Below, piece by piece: positions 35,561 through 43,325 of a DNA stretch of 64,000 nt. Source of the DNA: Robiginitalea aurantiaca (GTDB taxonomy: Bacteria; Bacteroidota; Bacteroidia; Flavobacteriales; Flavobacteriaceae); the NCBI RefSeq assembly GCF_030380815.1, contig NZ_JAUDUY010000008.1:29607-93606 (forward strand). The letters run 5' to 3'. The notes beneath the pieces are model-generated. The model saw nothing but the letters and a program-made list of their open reading frames with translations, was not told where the DNA came from and ran no database searches. Numbering within the stretch: position 1 is the stretch's first letter; each line of letters begins with the position of its first letter. A program made the translations under genes and the position numbers.

Positions 35561-36217
35561 TTATAAATGAATAAATAGTTCTTCTTCTGTTCGCCTTACC
35601 TTTTTGTAAAACTGTGTCTCATCTTCTTCAGCGCGATATCCGACCGGGACAATCAACGCAGAGGTAAGCCCCCGATCGCCGAGCTTAAGGATGTCGTCTA
35701 CAATTTCGTTTTCAAAACCTTCCATTGGACAGGTGTCGATTTTCAGGGCCGCGGCAGCGGAGAGTAAATTCCCGGCTGCGAGATACGCCTGATGACTTGT
35801 CCAGATCGCTTTGGTTTCCGGGTCGAGCCCGAGAAGTTTAGATTTCATAAACTCCCCGTAACCTGTAAGGGATTCCATAGGCAGCTCACGGGTTTTTGAC
35901 ACCAGATTCAAATAGGAATCGATAAGATCCTGGTCGAAATCTTTCTTGTTGGCAAATACCAAAACATGTGAAGCGTCAGTAATCTGAGACTGGTTCCAGC
36001 AAGCAGGCCTTAGTTGTTCCTTCAATTCCGGATCGGAAATGACCAGGACCACATAAGGTTGCAAGCCATAGGACGATGGACTCAATTGTATGGCCTGCAA
36101 CAATGATTCCAAATCCGCTTCGGACAGGGATTTGGAGGCGTCAAATTTCTTTGTGGCATAGCGCCAGTTAAGAGCTTCGAGGTAGTTTACAGGTGATTTT
36201 TCAAGTATGTTATTCAT
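35561..36217 (-). CDS. NAD(P)H-dependent nitroreductase (NfsB-like)
   Basis: 218 residues when started at 36217 (MNNILEKSPVNYLEALNWRYATKKFD); a start at 36229 adds four residues. Flavoprotein of the nitroreductase family: RYATKKFD binds FMN, LSPSSYGLQPY and the C-terminal DTCPMEGFEN and VPVGYRAEED segments complete the site. It may reduce quinones or nitro compounds, or act in NADH oxidation. It overlaps the marR stop by 8 bp, so it is probably controlled by that regulator. Confidence 0.92.
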   Translation of the reverse strand: MNNILEKSPVNYLEALNWRYATKKFDASKSLSEADLESLLQAIQLSPSSYGLQPYVVLVISDPELKEQLRPACWNQSQITDASHVLVFANKKDFDQDLIDSYLNLVSKTRELPMESLTGYGEFMKSKLLGLDPETKAIWTSHQAYLAAGNLLSAAAALKIDTCPMEGFENEIVDDILKLGDRGLTSALIVPVGYRAEEDETQFYKKVRRTEEELFIHL

Positions 36218-36677
36218 AGGAATATTCAATTTTATCTAAGAGATTATTTAGTGTATTTAAATCTTCCGGGCTCATAGCGTTCAACAAATCCTTTTCAGCC
36301 TGCTCAACGACCTGGTCCATTTCTGCCAATGCACTTAGACCCTCTTTCGTCAGCCGAATTTCTACCTTCCGACGATTTTCAGGGCAGGTATTCCGTACCG
36401 CGTATCCCTTTGAAATCAGTTTATCTACAAGGCGGGTTGTATTGCTCATACGACTCACCATTCTTTCGTTGAGGGTGCTCAGATTCGCAGGTTCGCCTTT
36501 TTGACCTCTGAGGATTCTCAGGACATTAAATTGCTGTATGCTCAGGTCAAAGGGCTTCAGGGCCTGAAAAAGAACATCCTGGATGTGATTATTTACCAGG
36601 GTAATATGAATGATCGTCCTGCGCCCCAGTGGGAGTGCAGTTGTCGTCTTAATACGTTCTTCTACATTCATGTTCAT
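36210..36677 (-). CDS. MarR family transcriptional regulator
   Basis: 155 residues if started at MNMNVEERIKTTTAL (36677); the longest frame reaches 36719 but would start upstream of the -7 box. Winged helix: LSIQQFNVLRILRGQ, recognition helix region LNERMVSRMSNTTRLVDKLISKG, wing ENRRKVEIRLTKEG; dimerisation helices at both ends. One Cys (NTCPENRRK) in the wing could be redox-sensitive but this is speculation. Upstream of and overlapping the nitroreductase gene; a palindrome covers its promoter (36681-36701), implying autorepression. Confidence 0.9.
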   Translation of the reverse strand: MNMNVEERIKTTTALPLGRRTIIHITLVNNHIQDVLFQALKPFDLSIQQFNVLRILRGQKGEPANLSTLNERMVSRMSNTTRLVDKLISKGYAVRNTCPENRRKVEIRLTKEGLSALAEMDQVVEQAEKDLLNAMSPEDLNTLNNLLDKIEYSYE

Positions 36678-36680
36678 ACA

Positions 36681-36701
36681 ACAATTGTATATACAAATAT
36701 A
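36681..36701 (-). promoter_or_regulatory. marR promoter with overlapping operator palindrome
   Basis: Minus-strand -7 box TATATTTG (36694-36701). The perfect 12-bp palindrome TTGTATATACAA (36685-36696) overlaps its downstream end, and a second palindrome ACAATTGT (36681-36688) overlaps the first. AT-rich inverted repeats of this kind are typical MarR operators; autoregulation is inferred. Confidence 0.6.
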
Positions 36702-37051
36702 GTCATTTTTAATTGTCACGCCACTTTGAGGGTGCTAAAAATTTGTTAAACAAACTCAAGGTCGTTTTGAGAACTTCAGGGTTTATCCAAGTAAGAAGTT
36801 GCAACTCCACTGCCATAATGACTTTCAAATGGAGGTTTTAAAACTATTGGCTTGAAATCCAAATATTTGAAATTGAAGAAATCGGGACGCGTCATAGGTA
36901 TATGGGATAACCGTGTACTCCGGCAGCCTTTTTCTGTTCCTTCCGCGCACCAAAACGGAGGTAAAGAAGATTCTCAAACCCATTGCCAGAATGTTTATGA
37001 ATTTTTGATCAATTATGACATCACTGGGGTAGGGTGTTATTTAGGATTGTG
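36702..37051. other. 350-bp intergenic region, nothing recognised
   Basis: No gene, hairpin with T-run, or RNA element recognised. A 79-codon open frame at 36852-37091 has no codon character and runs over the rhodanese start. AT-rich near both ends. Confidence 0.4.
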
Positions 37052-37059
37052 TATTTTTG
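37052..37059 (+). promoter_or_regulatory. -7 element of the rhodanese operon
   Basis: TATTTTTG, 24 nt before the rhodanese ATG. No clear -33 TTTG. Confidence 0.45.
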
Positions 37060-37083
37060 TTATGAATCCATTGAATTTGAATT

Positions 37084-37398
37084 ATGGCTGATCTAACCCA
37101 AGAAGAATGGCGTGCCCGTCTGGAGAAAGATGACAAAGCGGTAATCCTGGATGTTCGTACCCAGGAGGAAATTGAGGAAGGTTCCATACCCGGGGCAGAA
37201 CATCTTGATATTTACAAACCTCAGGAGTTTCTGGAAGGTCTCGATGCCCTTGATAAGTCTGCGCACTACTATGTTTACTGCCGCTCGGGGAATCGCAGTG
37301 GTCAGGCCTGTGCTTTAATGACCGCGCGTGGTTTTTCCAGCGCATATAACCTTATGGGTGGAATGAATGAATGGGAAGGTGAAGTTACCTACAACTGA
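37084..37398 (+). CDS. rhodanese-like domain protein
   Basis: 104 residues, a single cytoplasmic rhodanese domain. N-terminal AVILDVRTQEEIEEGSIPGA and the active-site loop YCRSGNRSGQA with the catalytic Cys followed by RSGNRS (typical sulfurtransferase loop). Likely moves persulfide sulfur; no partner is obvious. First gene of the rhodanese/PspC/channel group; its last 32 bp overlap the start of the PspC-like gene in another frame. Confidence 0.92.
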   Translation: MADLTQEEWRARLEKDDKAVILDVRTQEEIEEGSIPGAEHLDIYKPQEFLEGLDALDKSAHYYVYCRSGNRSGQACALMTARGFSSAYNLMGGMNEWEGEVTYN

Positions 37399-37675
37399 TA
37401 CTGGATCGCCTGCCCCAAAGAGTGGGCGAGGGGAGTATTCACGTCCGGTTGGGATCTTTTATCAAATCCTGTATTATTTCCAGAAAAGAGGATTTGAAGT
37501 TTCCAGGAGGATCGCTGAACGCCTCGGTATTCGGACGCGTGTGGTCCGCACGACATTTGTCTACCTGACCTTTGTAACCCTCGGCTTTGGGTTTGCCCTT
37601 TATTTGTTCCTTGCTTTTTGGCTAAGGATCAAGGATCTTTTATATACCAAACGAACTTCTGTCTTTGATTTATAA
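37367..37675 (+). CDS. PspC domain family protein, start uncertain
   Basis: 102 residues from the only upstream in-frame ATG. The conserved part begins at residue 27 (VGIFYQILYYFQKRGFEVS), followed by a helix pair with VRTTFVYLTFVTLGFGFALYLFLAFW, one transmembrane segment as in PspC. The first 26 residues (PTTDTGSPAPKSGRG) have no counterpart I know and overlap the rhodanese gene by 32 bp. A start at GTG 37379 is the other choice, and a frameshift near 37400-37445 cannot be excluded. Stop is 3 nt before the channel gene. Confidence 0.7.
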   Translation: MNGKVKLPTTDTGSPAPKSGRGEYSRPVGIFYQILYYFQKRGFEVSRRIAERLGIRTRVVRTTFVYLTFVTLGFGFALYLFLAFWLRIKDLLYTKRTSVFDL

Positions 37676-37678
37676 ATC

Positions 37679-38686
37679 ATGCTAAGACTTTTCCGATCCA
37701 AGATCTACCTGGCGCTTTTCATGGTTTCTGTGGTCTTGATATTCGGGATTCTGGGCTATAGGTATATCGCGGATTTCAGTTGGGTAGAGGCCCTTTATAT
37801 GACGGTCATTACCGTCTCAACTGTTGGTTTTAAGGAAGTCCGGCCACTTAGCACACAGGAACAGCTCTTTACAGTAATTTTGATTACGGCCAGCGTTTTC
37901 ATTTTTGCATTTGCCATTTCGGTGGTTACGGAGTACATACTCAGCAGGAATTCCCTTCAACTTTTAAAAAAGAAAAAAGTGAAACAGAAAATTGACCGTT
38001 TTGAAGATCATGTAATTGTATGCGGGTACGGCCGAAACGGGGCTCAGGCGGCGGCCCGGCTCAAAGCGTATAACCGCCCTTTTGTGGTTATAGAGAAGGA
38101 TAAGGATGTTATTGAGAAGCATGAGGAGGAAGCGCTCTTCGTAGAGGGAGATGCAAATGATGACAAGGTGCTTTTTGAGGCAGGGGTAGACCGCGCCAGA
38201 TATCTGATTTCCACTCTGCCGGAGGATGCGGCCAATCTCTTTGTCGTACTCTCGGCCCATCAGTTGAACAAAGAACTTTTTATCATCAGCCGTGCCTCAC
38301 AGATTACTTCCCAGAAAAAACTGCTTCTGGCAGGGGCTAACAAAGTGATTATGCCCGATAAGATTGGGGGAGATCATATGGCTTCCCTTGTCGTGCTGCC
38401 GGATCTGATCACCTTTATGGACAAGCTTTCAATGGAAGGTGAACATACCACAAACCTCGAGGAAGTTCATATCGAAGATTTTACAAACACCCTGAACTGC
38501 AACACACTTCGGGATTTGGATTTGCGCCGGAAAACGGGATGTACCATTATCGGGTACGTCAAACCCGATGGCACCTATATCATAAACCCGGAGGCGGATA
38601 TGCCCCTGGAGCCAAAGAGCAAGGTAATTGTTCTGGGGCGGGCCGATCAAATACGAAAACTCAACGAGATGTTTAATTTGATTTGA
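37679..38686 (+). CDS. two-helix potassium channel with RCK (TrkA-N/TrkA-C) domain
   Basis: 335 residues. Two transmembrane helices (about 8-28 and 63-88) enclose a pore loop with the selectivity filter TVSTVGFKEV at 45-54: TVGF instead of the canonical TVGYG, so selectivity could differ. A Rossmann NAD-binding RCK domain follows (HVIVCGYGRNGAQAAARL, about 111-128, with GxGxxG), then TrkA-C (about 255-335). Similar channels are common in Flavobacteriia. The first ATG, 3 nt after the PspC-like gene's stop, implies a shared transcript. Confidence 0.9.
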   Translation: MLRLFRSKIYLALFMVSVVLIFGILGYRYIADFSWVEALYMTVITVSTVGFKEVRPLSTQEQLFTVILITASVFIFAFAISVVTEYILSRNSLQLLKKKKVKQKIDRFEDHVIVCGYGRNGAQAAARLKAYNRPFVVIEKDKDVIEKHEEEALFVEGDANDDKVLFEAGVDRARYLISTLPEDAANLFVVLSAHQLNKELFIISRASQITSQKKLLLAGANKVIMPDKIGGDHMASLVVLPDLITFMDKLSMEGEHTTNLEEVHIEDFTNTLNCNTLRDLDLRRKTGCTIIGYVKPDGTYIINPEADMPLEPKSKVIVLGRADQIRKLNEMFNLI

Positions 38687-38869
38687 CGCTCTTTTGATGA
38701 AAAGCAATTGGGCTGTGTGTGCCTGAGTCCATTCAGAAAGTTCGATTTTAAGACCTCCCGAATACGCGTTTGCCTTCCCCTTTATGATTTAGGAATTTGA
38801 TGGGGTGATATTTTTTTAGGATATTGCCTGATCTAACAAGCTATAACAATTTTAACTCAAGCCACCTTT

Positions 38870-40936
38870 ATGAAGCGTCTATGTTCCCTTTTACTCTTTT
38901 TTCTGGCCTTTTATGCAAGTGCTCAGGATATACGGGTTAAAGAAACCATCAGCAACCCTTCCAACCGAATCAACGACGGAGTAGTCAGTTTGGAAGTTAG
39001 TGGAGGTCGTCCACCCTATTCATTCAAATGGAGTGATCAGGAAACGCCATTATCCTCTAACCGGGCTACAGGCCTGACAGAAGGGATTTCTTATGATGTG
39101 ATCATCACAGATGCTCGCGGAGACTCGGTAACACGGGTTTTTAAGGTTCCAACTGAGGCGATTACTGAAGTATTTAACGGGGCGATGACACCGGCTGTAG
39201 GTGCCCTCGGAGCGGTTCTGTTTTGGGATCCGTTCGCAGCGTCAGGCCTTTATGACCCTGTGGTCTATACAGATTCAAAGAAGGTGTCTATTCCAGGTTG
39301 GAACCCGGATATCTCCGATCGTTTCGTTCTGAAAAAGTGGATCCGTCCCGATGGATCCAAAGTCACCAAAGGAGATCCCATTGCAATGGTGTCGAACGAC
39401 AGCGGATCAGATATAACAGTTACCTCCGGTTCTGGAGGTACCTTGAATCACCTTGTAGCAGAAGGGAATGTTATTTACGATTCCAACAATAGCAAGGATC
39501 TGATAGAGCGGGGTGCCCATTATCTGGCAGAAATACAATTTGACGAGCCTAAGGTGCTAACGCATCCCAACGGAGATCCCATCACAAAGGGTATTCCCTT
39601 TATCGTGATCTGGCTCGTCCTGGGGGCCACCTTTTTTACCATTCGGATGGGCTTTATCAACATCAGAGGTTTCCGCCACTCAATCCAACTCGCCAGAGGT
39701 GCATATGACGATCCGGATGCACCGGGTCAGGTAACCCATTTTCAGGCCCTCGCCACTGCGGTTTCCGGGACTGTTGGTCTGGGGAATATCGCCGGGGTGG
39801 CCGTGGCCGTTTCACTGGGAGGGGCCGGAGCTACGTTCTGGATGATTGTATGTGGATTTCTTGGAATGTCTTCAAAATTTGTAGAGTGTACCCTGGGGGT
39901 GAAATACCGTGATATTCTCCCCGATGGGCGTGTATTCGGCGGGCCGATGAATTATCTGCGCTACGGCCTTGAAAAGCGCAATATGAAGGGTCTGGGTAAA
40001 GTCCTGGCGGGACTGTTTGCGGTGTTGTGTGTTGGTGCTTCGTTTGGAGGTGGAAACATGTTCCAGGCGAATCAATCCTTTGAACAACTCGCGGGTCAGT
40101 TTACCGTCCTGCAGGGCAATGGTTTCTGGTTTGGCGTGGTGACCGCAATCCTGGTTGGGGTCGTGATTATCGGCGGGATCAAAAGTATTGCAAATGTAAC
40201 CGGGCGCATTGTACCCCTGATGGCATCGATCTACGTGATCGCCGCTTTGGCCGTGATCATCATGAACATACAGAATATTGGAGGTGCCCTATCGGCCATA
40301 GTCGATGGTGCATTTAATCCTTCTGCCATTAAAGGGGGGATTATCGGAGTGCTGGTGGTGGGCTTTCAACGAGCTGCCTTTTCCAATGAGGCAGGGGTAG
40401 GTTCCGCGGCTATTGCACACAGTGCGGTTAAGACCAATAATCCGCCTTCTGAAGGCTTTGTTGCCTTACTTGAACCATTTATTGATACGGTTGTGGTTTG
40501 TACCCTGACGGCTCTGGTGTTGATTTTCACTGGAATGCATGAGGTGGAAGGGATGGCAGGAGCCCAGCTTACTTCGGATGCCTTCGGAAGTGTATTCTCC
40601 TGGTTTCCATATGTCCTTGGGATTGCGGTATTCCTCTTTGCTTTTTCCACCATGATTTCCTGGTCTTACTACGGTATGCGCGCATGGTCTTACCTTTTCG
40701 GCAAGAGCAAAAGAGCCGAAATGATTTACAAGATGTTATTCCTTGTCTTCGTTGTAATCGGGGCATCTGTAAGCCTTGGTGCTGTCCTTGATTTTTCAGA
40801 TATGATGATCCTTGCGATGTCCTTTCCGAATATCATCGGATTGTATATTATGTCCGGGGAAGTTCGGGATGATCTCAATGACTATTTAAAGCGACTCAAA
40901 AGCAACCAGCTTTTCAGAAAGCAATCTGCAAAGTAA
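38870..40936 (+). CDS. AGCS sodium:alanine symporter with large N-terminal extracytoplasmic region
   Basis: 688 residues. Signal peptide 1-18 (FYASA). About 20-94 resembles a SprB/PKD-like beta sandwich ([17 protein letters not shown]). One helix (about 102-124, [17 protein letters not shown]) looks like the first AGCS helix. About 153-204 resembles a lipoyl/biotinyl-type barrel-sandwich ([32 protein letters not shown]) without the modifiable lysine. The transporter core (about 243-680) has ~10 helices with AGCS motifs: [63 protein letters not shown]. It likely imports alanine, glycine or related amino acids with Na+. Stands alone, 183 bp after the channel. Confidence 0.9.
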   Translation: MKRLCSLLLFFLAFYASAQDIRVKETISNPSNRINDGVVSLEVSGGRPPYSFKWSDQETPLSSNRATGLTEGISYDVIITDARGDSVTRVFKVPTEAITEVFNGAMTPAVGALGAVLFWDPFAASGLYDPVVYTDSKKVSIPGWNPDISDRFVLKKWIRPDGSKVTKGDPIAMVSNDSGSDITVTSGSGGTLNHLVAEGNVIYDSNNSKDLIERGAHYLAEIQFDEPKVLTHPNGDPITKGIPFIVIWLVLGATFFTIRMGFINIRGFRHSIQLARGAYDDPDAPGQVTHFQALATAVSGTVGLGNIAGVAVAVSLGGAGATFWMIVCGFLGMSSKFVECTLGVKYRDILPDGRVFGGPMNYLRYGLEKRNMKGLGKVLAGLFAVLCVGASFGGGNMFQANQSFEQLAGQFTVLQGNGFWFGVVTAILVGVVIIGGIKSIANVTGRIVPLMASIYVIAALAVIIMNIQNIGGALSAIVDGAFNPSAIKGGIIGVLVVGFQRAAFSNEAGVGSAAIAHSAVKTNNPPSEGFVALLEPFIDTVVVCTLTALVLIFTGMHEVEGMAGAQLTSDAFGSVFSWFPYVLGIAVFLFAFSTMISWSYYGMRAWSYLFGKSKRAEMIYKMLFLVFVVIGASVSLGAVLDFSDMMILAMSFPNIIGLYIMSGEVRDDLNDYLKRLKSNQLFRKQSAK

Positions 40937-40952
40937 AGTCAGTCTCGGGTCC

Positions 40953-40960
40953 TAAATTTG
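40953..40960 (+). promoter_or_regulatory. -7 element of the helix-hairpin-helix gene
   Basis: TAAATTTG ends 4 nt before the ATG at 40965, implying a leaderless or nearly leaderless transcript. It lies within the inverted repeat GGTCC-N7-GGACC (40948-40964). Confidence 0.45.
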
Positions 40961-40964
40961 GACC

Positions 40965-41807
40965 ATGAGGCGACCGGAATCCCACTTTGAAAACCATCCT
41001 GGTGTACGAAGTGGGATTTTTTATTTTCTGTTTCTGATGTTTATCCTTCAAGGTGTCAAATGGGGGGTTTCGCGTGTTTTTCAAGGAGGCTGTACTGAAG
41101 TCACCGACACAGAGGCCACGCCTTTGGAACATCGGTTAGACTCTATCCGGACACGCCTTAAAACCAAACAGGTTTGGACGCTTCGCCCAATGGACCCCAA
41201 TGACCTGGAAGACTATAAAGGTTACCTGCTCGGCATTTCTTTTGAAGCCCTGGATTCTATCTATGCCTTTAGAAGCAGGGGTGGACATTTGATGGATATG
41301 GAACAGTTCCAAAGGGTCACGGGCCTGCCGGACAGTACATGTTTAAGGGTGTCGCCCTTTTTCAGATTTTCCAGGGCCATGAAGGAAAATAAAAAGGTAT
41401 CGCTGCCCCGACTCAGGGATCTCAACACGGCCTCAGCCGAGCAACTTCAGGTAGTGCGGGGTATTGGCCCCGTGCTCTCTAAACGGATTGTCCGCTTCAG
41501 AGAAGCTCTTGGAGGCTTTATCACCTCCTCCCAGCTACTGGACGTCTATGGCCTGAAACCCGAAATTGCGCAGTCGGTTGCAGAAGTATTTCCCCTGAGG
41601 ACCCTGCCGGTTGTGCATAAAGTAGATATTAACCAGGCGACCCTGGAGGACTTGTCGGCAATAGCATATCTGAATAGTGAAATGGCCGGGGATTTGATTG
41701 CCTACAGAAAGCACATCGGAAGGTTCCGGAGCCTGGAGGAATTACATCAGGTTCTAAGTCTTCCAAAAGATAGGATTGATAGAATTGCACTATATTTGCA
41801 GCTCTAA
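40965..41807 (+). CDS. helix-hairpin-helix (ComEA-like) membrane protein
   Basis: 280 residues. One N-terminal transmembrane helix (about 16-33). Then an approximately 100-residue spacer and four HhH units: DLEDYKGYLLGISFEALDSI-type, DLNTASAEQLQVVRGIGPVLSKRIVRFRE (the clearest), LKPEIAQSVAEVF, DINQATLEDLSAIAYLNSEMAGDLIAYRKHIGRF. Such tandem HhH motifs bind DNA without sequence preference (ComEA, DNA uptake). Whether this one has a competence role is not shown here. Its 3' end carries the acyl-CoA dehydrogenase -7 box. Confidence 0.85.
   Translation: MRRPESHFENHPGVRSGIFYFLFLMFILQGVKWGVSRVFQGGCTEVTDTEATPLEHRLDSIRTRLKTKQVWTLRPMDPNDLEDYKGYLLGISFEALDSIYAFRSRGGHLMDMEQFQRVTGLPDSTCLRVSPFFRFSRAMKENKKVSLPRLRDLNTASAEQLQVVRGIGPVLSKRIVRFREALGGFITSSQLLDVYGLKPEIAQSVAEVFPLRTLPVVHKVDINQATLEDLSAIAYLNSEMAGDLIAYRKHIGRFRSLEELHQVLSLPKDRIDRIALYLQL
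41791..41798 (+). promoter_or_regulatory. -7 element of the acyl-CoA dehydrogenase gene
   Basis: TATATTTG, 18 nt before the ATG at 41817 and inside the last codons of the helix-hairpin-helix gene. No -33 TTTG. Confidence 0.45.
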
Positions 41808-41816
41808 AAATTTGCT

Positions 41817-42983
41817 ATGATTACGGAAACGTCTCAGCCTGTTAATTTCGAATATTCGGAAACCCAGCGCCTTGTTGCCGAGTCTGCGAGGGAATTTGCA
41901 AAACAATTTATCGCACCTCATATCATGGATTGGGATGAATCTCAGACCTTTCCTGTTGAAGTCTTTAAAAAAGCCGGAGCTCTAGGATTCATGGGGATCT
42001 TGGTCCCGGAATCTCTGGGCGGATCCGGATTAGGTTACCACGAATACATTGCGATCATTGAGGAAATCTCAATTGTCGACCCTTCTATAGGCCTTTCTGT
42101 GGCCGCCCATAATTCATTGTGCACCAATCATATTCTCATGTTTGGTACGGAAGCGCAAAAGGCGCGCTGGATTCCAAAACTGGCAACGGCTGAATGGATC
42201 GGTGCCTGGGGACTGACTGAGCACAATACAGGGTCTGATGCCGGTGGAATGAATACCACGGCAAAGAAGAAAGGAGATCAATGGGTGCTTAATGGGGCGA
42301 AGAACTTTATCACCCATGGGAAAAGTGGAGATGTTGCCGTAGTCATTGCACGGACAGGCGAGAAAGGAGACAGTCGGGGAATGACTGCCTTTGTGGTCGA
42401 AAAAGGCACGCCCGGTTTCGGCAGCGGCAAGAAGGAAGATAAACTCGGGATGCGCGCCAGTGAAACTGCTGAGCTGGTCTTCGACAATTGCATGATACCA
42501 GACGAAAATCGCCTTGGTGCTGTTGGTGAGGGTTTTATCCAATCCATGAAAATTCTGGATGGTGGGCGGATTTCCATCGGCGCACTGTCTTTAGGGATTG
42601 CCAAAGGGGCATATCAGGCTTCACTTAAGTACTCCAAAGAACGGGTTCAGTTTGGCAAACCCATCAGTCACTTTCAGGGGATTTCTTTTAAGCTCGCGGA
42701 AATGGCAACGGAAATTGAGGCAGCAGAACTTATGGTTCACAAGGCCGCCTTTTTAAAGAACGAAGGCAAGCCGGTCACGCTCCAGAGTGCCATGGCAAAA
42801 ATGTACGCCTCTGAAGTCTGCGTAAAAGTGGCTAATGAAGCCGTTCAGATCCATGGAGGCTACGGGTACACCAAGGACTTTCCGGTGGAGAAATTCTATC
42901 GCGATTCCAAACTGTGTACCATTGGTGAAGGCACCACAGAAATTCAAAAAGTGGTTATTGCCAAAAATATTTTAAAAGAATAG
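41817..42983 (+). CDS. acyl-CoA dehydrogenase (short-chain type)
   Basis: 388 residues. FAD-dependent flavoenzyme removing two hydrogens from acyl-CoA in fatty-acid or branched-chain amino-acid oxidation. Signatures: GAWGLTEHNTGSDAGGM (FAD contacts), LGMRASETAELVFDN, QIHGGYGYTKDFPVEKFYRD, and the catalytic Glu in GEGTTEIQ near the C-terminus (SCAD position). Electron acceptor is presumably ETF, not encoded here. Own -7 box overlapping the previous gene's end. Confidence 0.95.
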   Translation: MITETSQPVNFEYSETQRLVAESAREFAKQFIAPHIMDWDESQTFPVEVFKKAGALGFMGILVPESLGGSGLGYHEYIAIIEEISIVDPSIGLSVAAHNSLCTNHILMFGTEAQKARWIPKLATAEWIGAWGLTEHNTGSDAGGMNTTAKKKGDQWVLNGAKNFITHGKSGDVAVVIARTGEKGDSRGMTAFVVEKGTPGFGSGKKEDKLGMRASETAELVFDNCMIPDENRLGAVGEGFIQSMKILDGGRISIGALSLGIAKGAYQASLKYSKERVQFGKPISHFQGISFKLAEMATEIEAAELMVHKAAFLKNEGKPVTLQSAMAKMYASEVCVKVANEAVQIHGGYGYTKDFPVEKFYRDSKLCTIGEGTTEIQKVVIAKNILKE

Positions 42984-43005
42984 AACAGTTTTTAAAGAAT
43001 GGGTG

Positions 43006-43013
43006 TATATTTG
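43006..43013 (+). promoter_or_regulatory. -7 element of rpsU
   Basis: TATATTTG followed by CA, 33 nt before the rpsU ATG. Confidence 0.55.
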
Positions 43014-43030
43014 CATCCGCATTTCTAACG

Positions 43031-43038
43031 AAAGGAGG
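43031..43038 (+). promoter_or_regulatory. strong Shine-Dalgarno sequence of rpsU
   Basis: AAAGGAGG ends 8 nt before the rpsU ATG (43047), a perfect, well-spaced ribosome binding site. Genes in Bacteroidota generally lack one, so this is exceptional within the window. Confidence 0.85.
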
Positions 43039-43046
43039 TTGTAGCC

Positions 43047-43241
43047 ATGTTAATTATACCAGTAAAAGAAGGAGAGAATATCGATCGGGCACTGAAGCGC
43101 TTCAAACGTAAATTTGACCGCACAGGTACGATGCGTCAGTTGCGCAAAAGGCAACAGTTTTCCAAGCCCTCTGTTGAGCGCAGACAACAAGTGCTCAAGG
43201 CGAGATATATCCAACATCTGAGAGACCAGGAAGAGATCTAA
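43047..43241 (+). CDS. rpsU: 30S ribosomal protein bS21
   Basis: 64 residues: MLIIPVKEGENIDRALKRFKRKFDRTG followed by a very basic tail (RKRQQFSKPSVERRQQ), the standard bS21. It binds near the 3' end of 16S rRNA. In Flavobacteriia bS21 helps hide the anti-Shine-Dalgarno sequence, and this gene's own strong SD is known to allow upregulation by ribosomes lacking bS21. The upstream sequence fits: a -7 box, then SD. Terminator at 43269-43300. Confidence 0.97.
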   Translation: MLIIPVKEGENIDRALKRFKRKFDRTGTMRQLRKRQQFSKPSVERRQQVLKARYIQHLRDQEEI

Positions 43242-43268
43242 ACCGATTGCTTCCTTCCTATATAGTAT

Positions 43269-43300
43269 AACCCGGATTCTTTGGAGTCCGGGTTTTTCTT
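43269..43300 (+). terminator. intrinsic terminator after rpsU
   Basis: 11-bp stem AACCCGGATTC/GAGTCCGGGTT (43269-43279 with 43284-43294, one G-U) with a TTTG loop, followed by T-rich sequence. Confidence 0.9.
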
Positions 43301-43325
43301 TTTATTGCTTTTGTATCTTTAAGCA

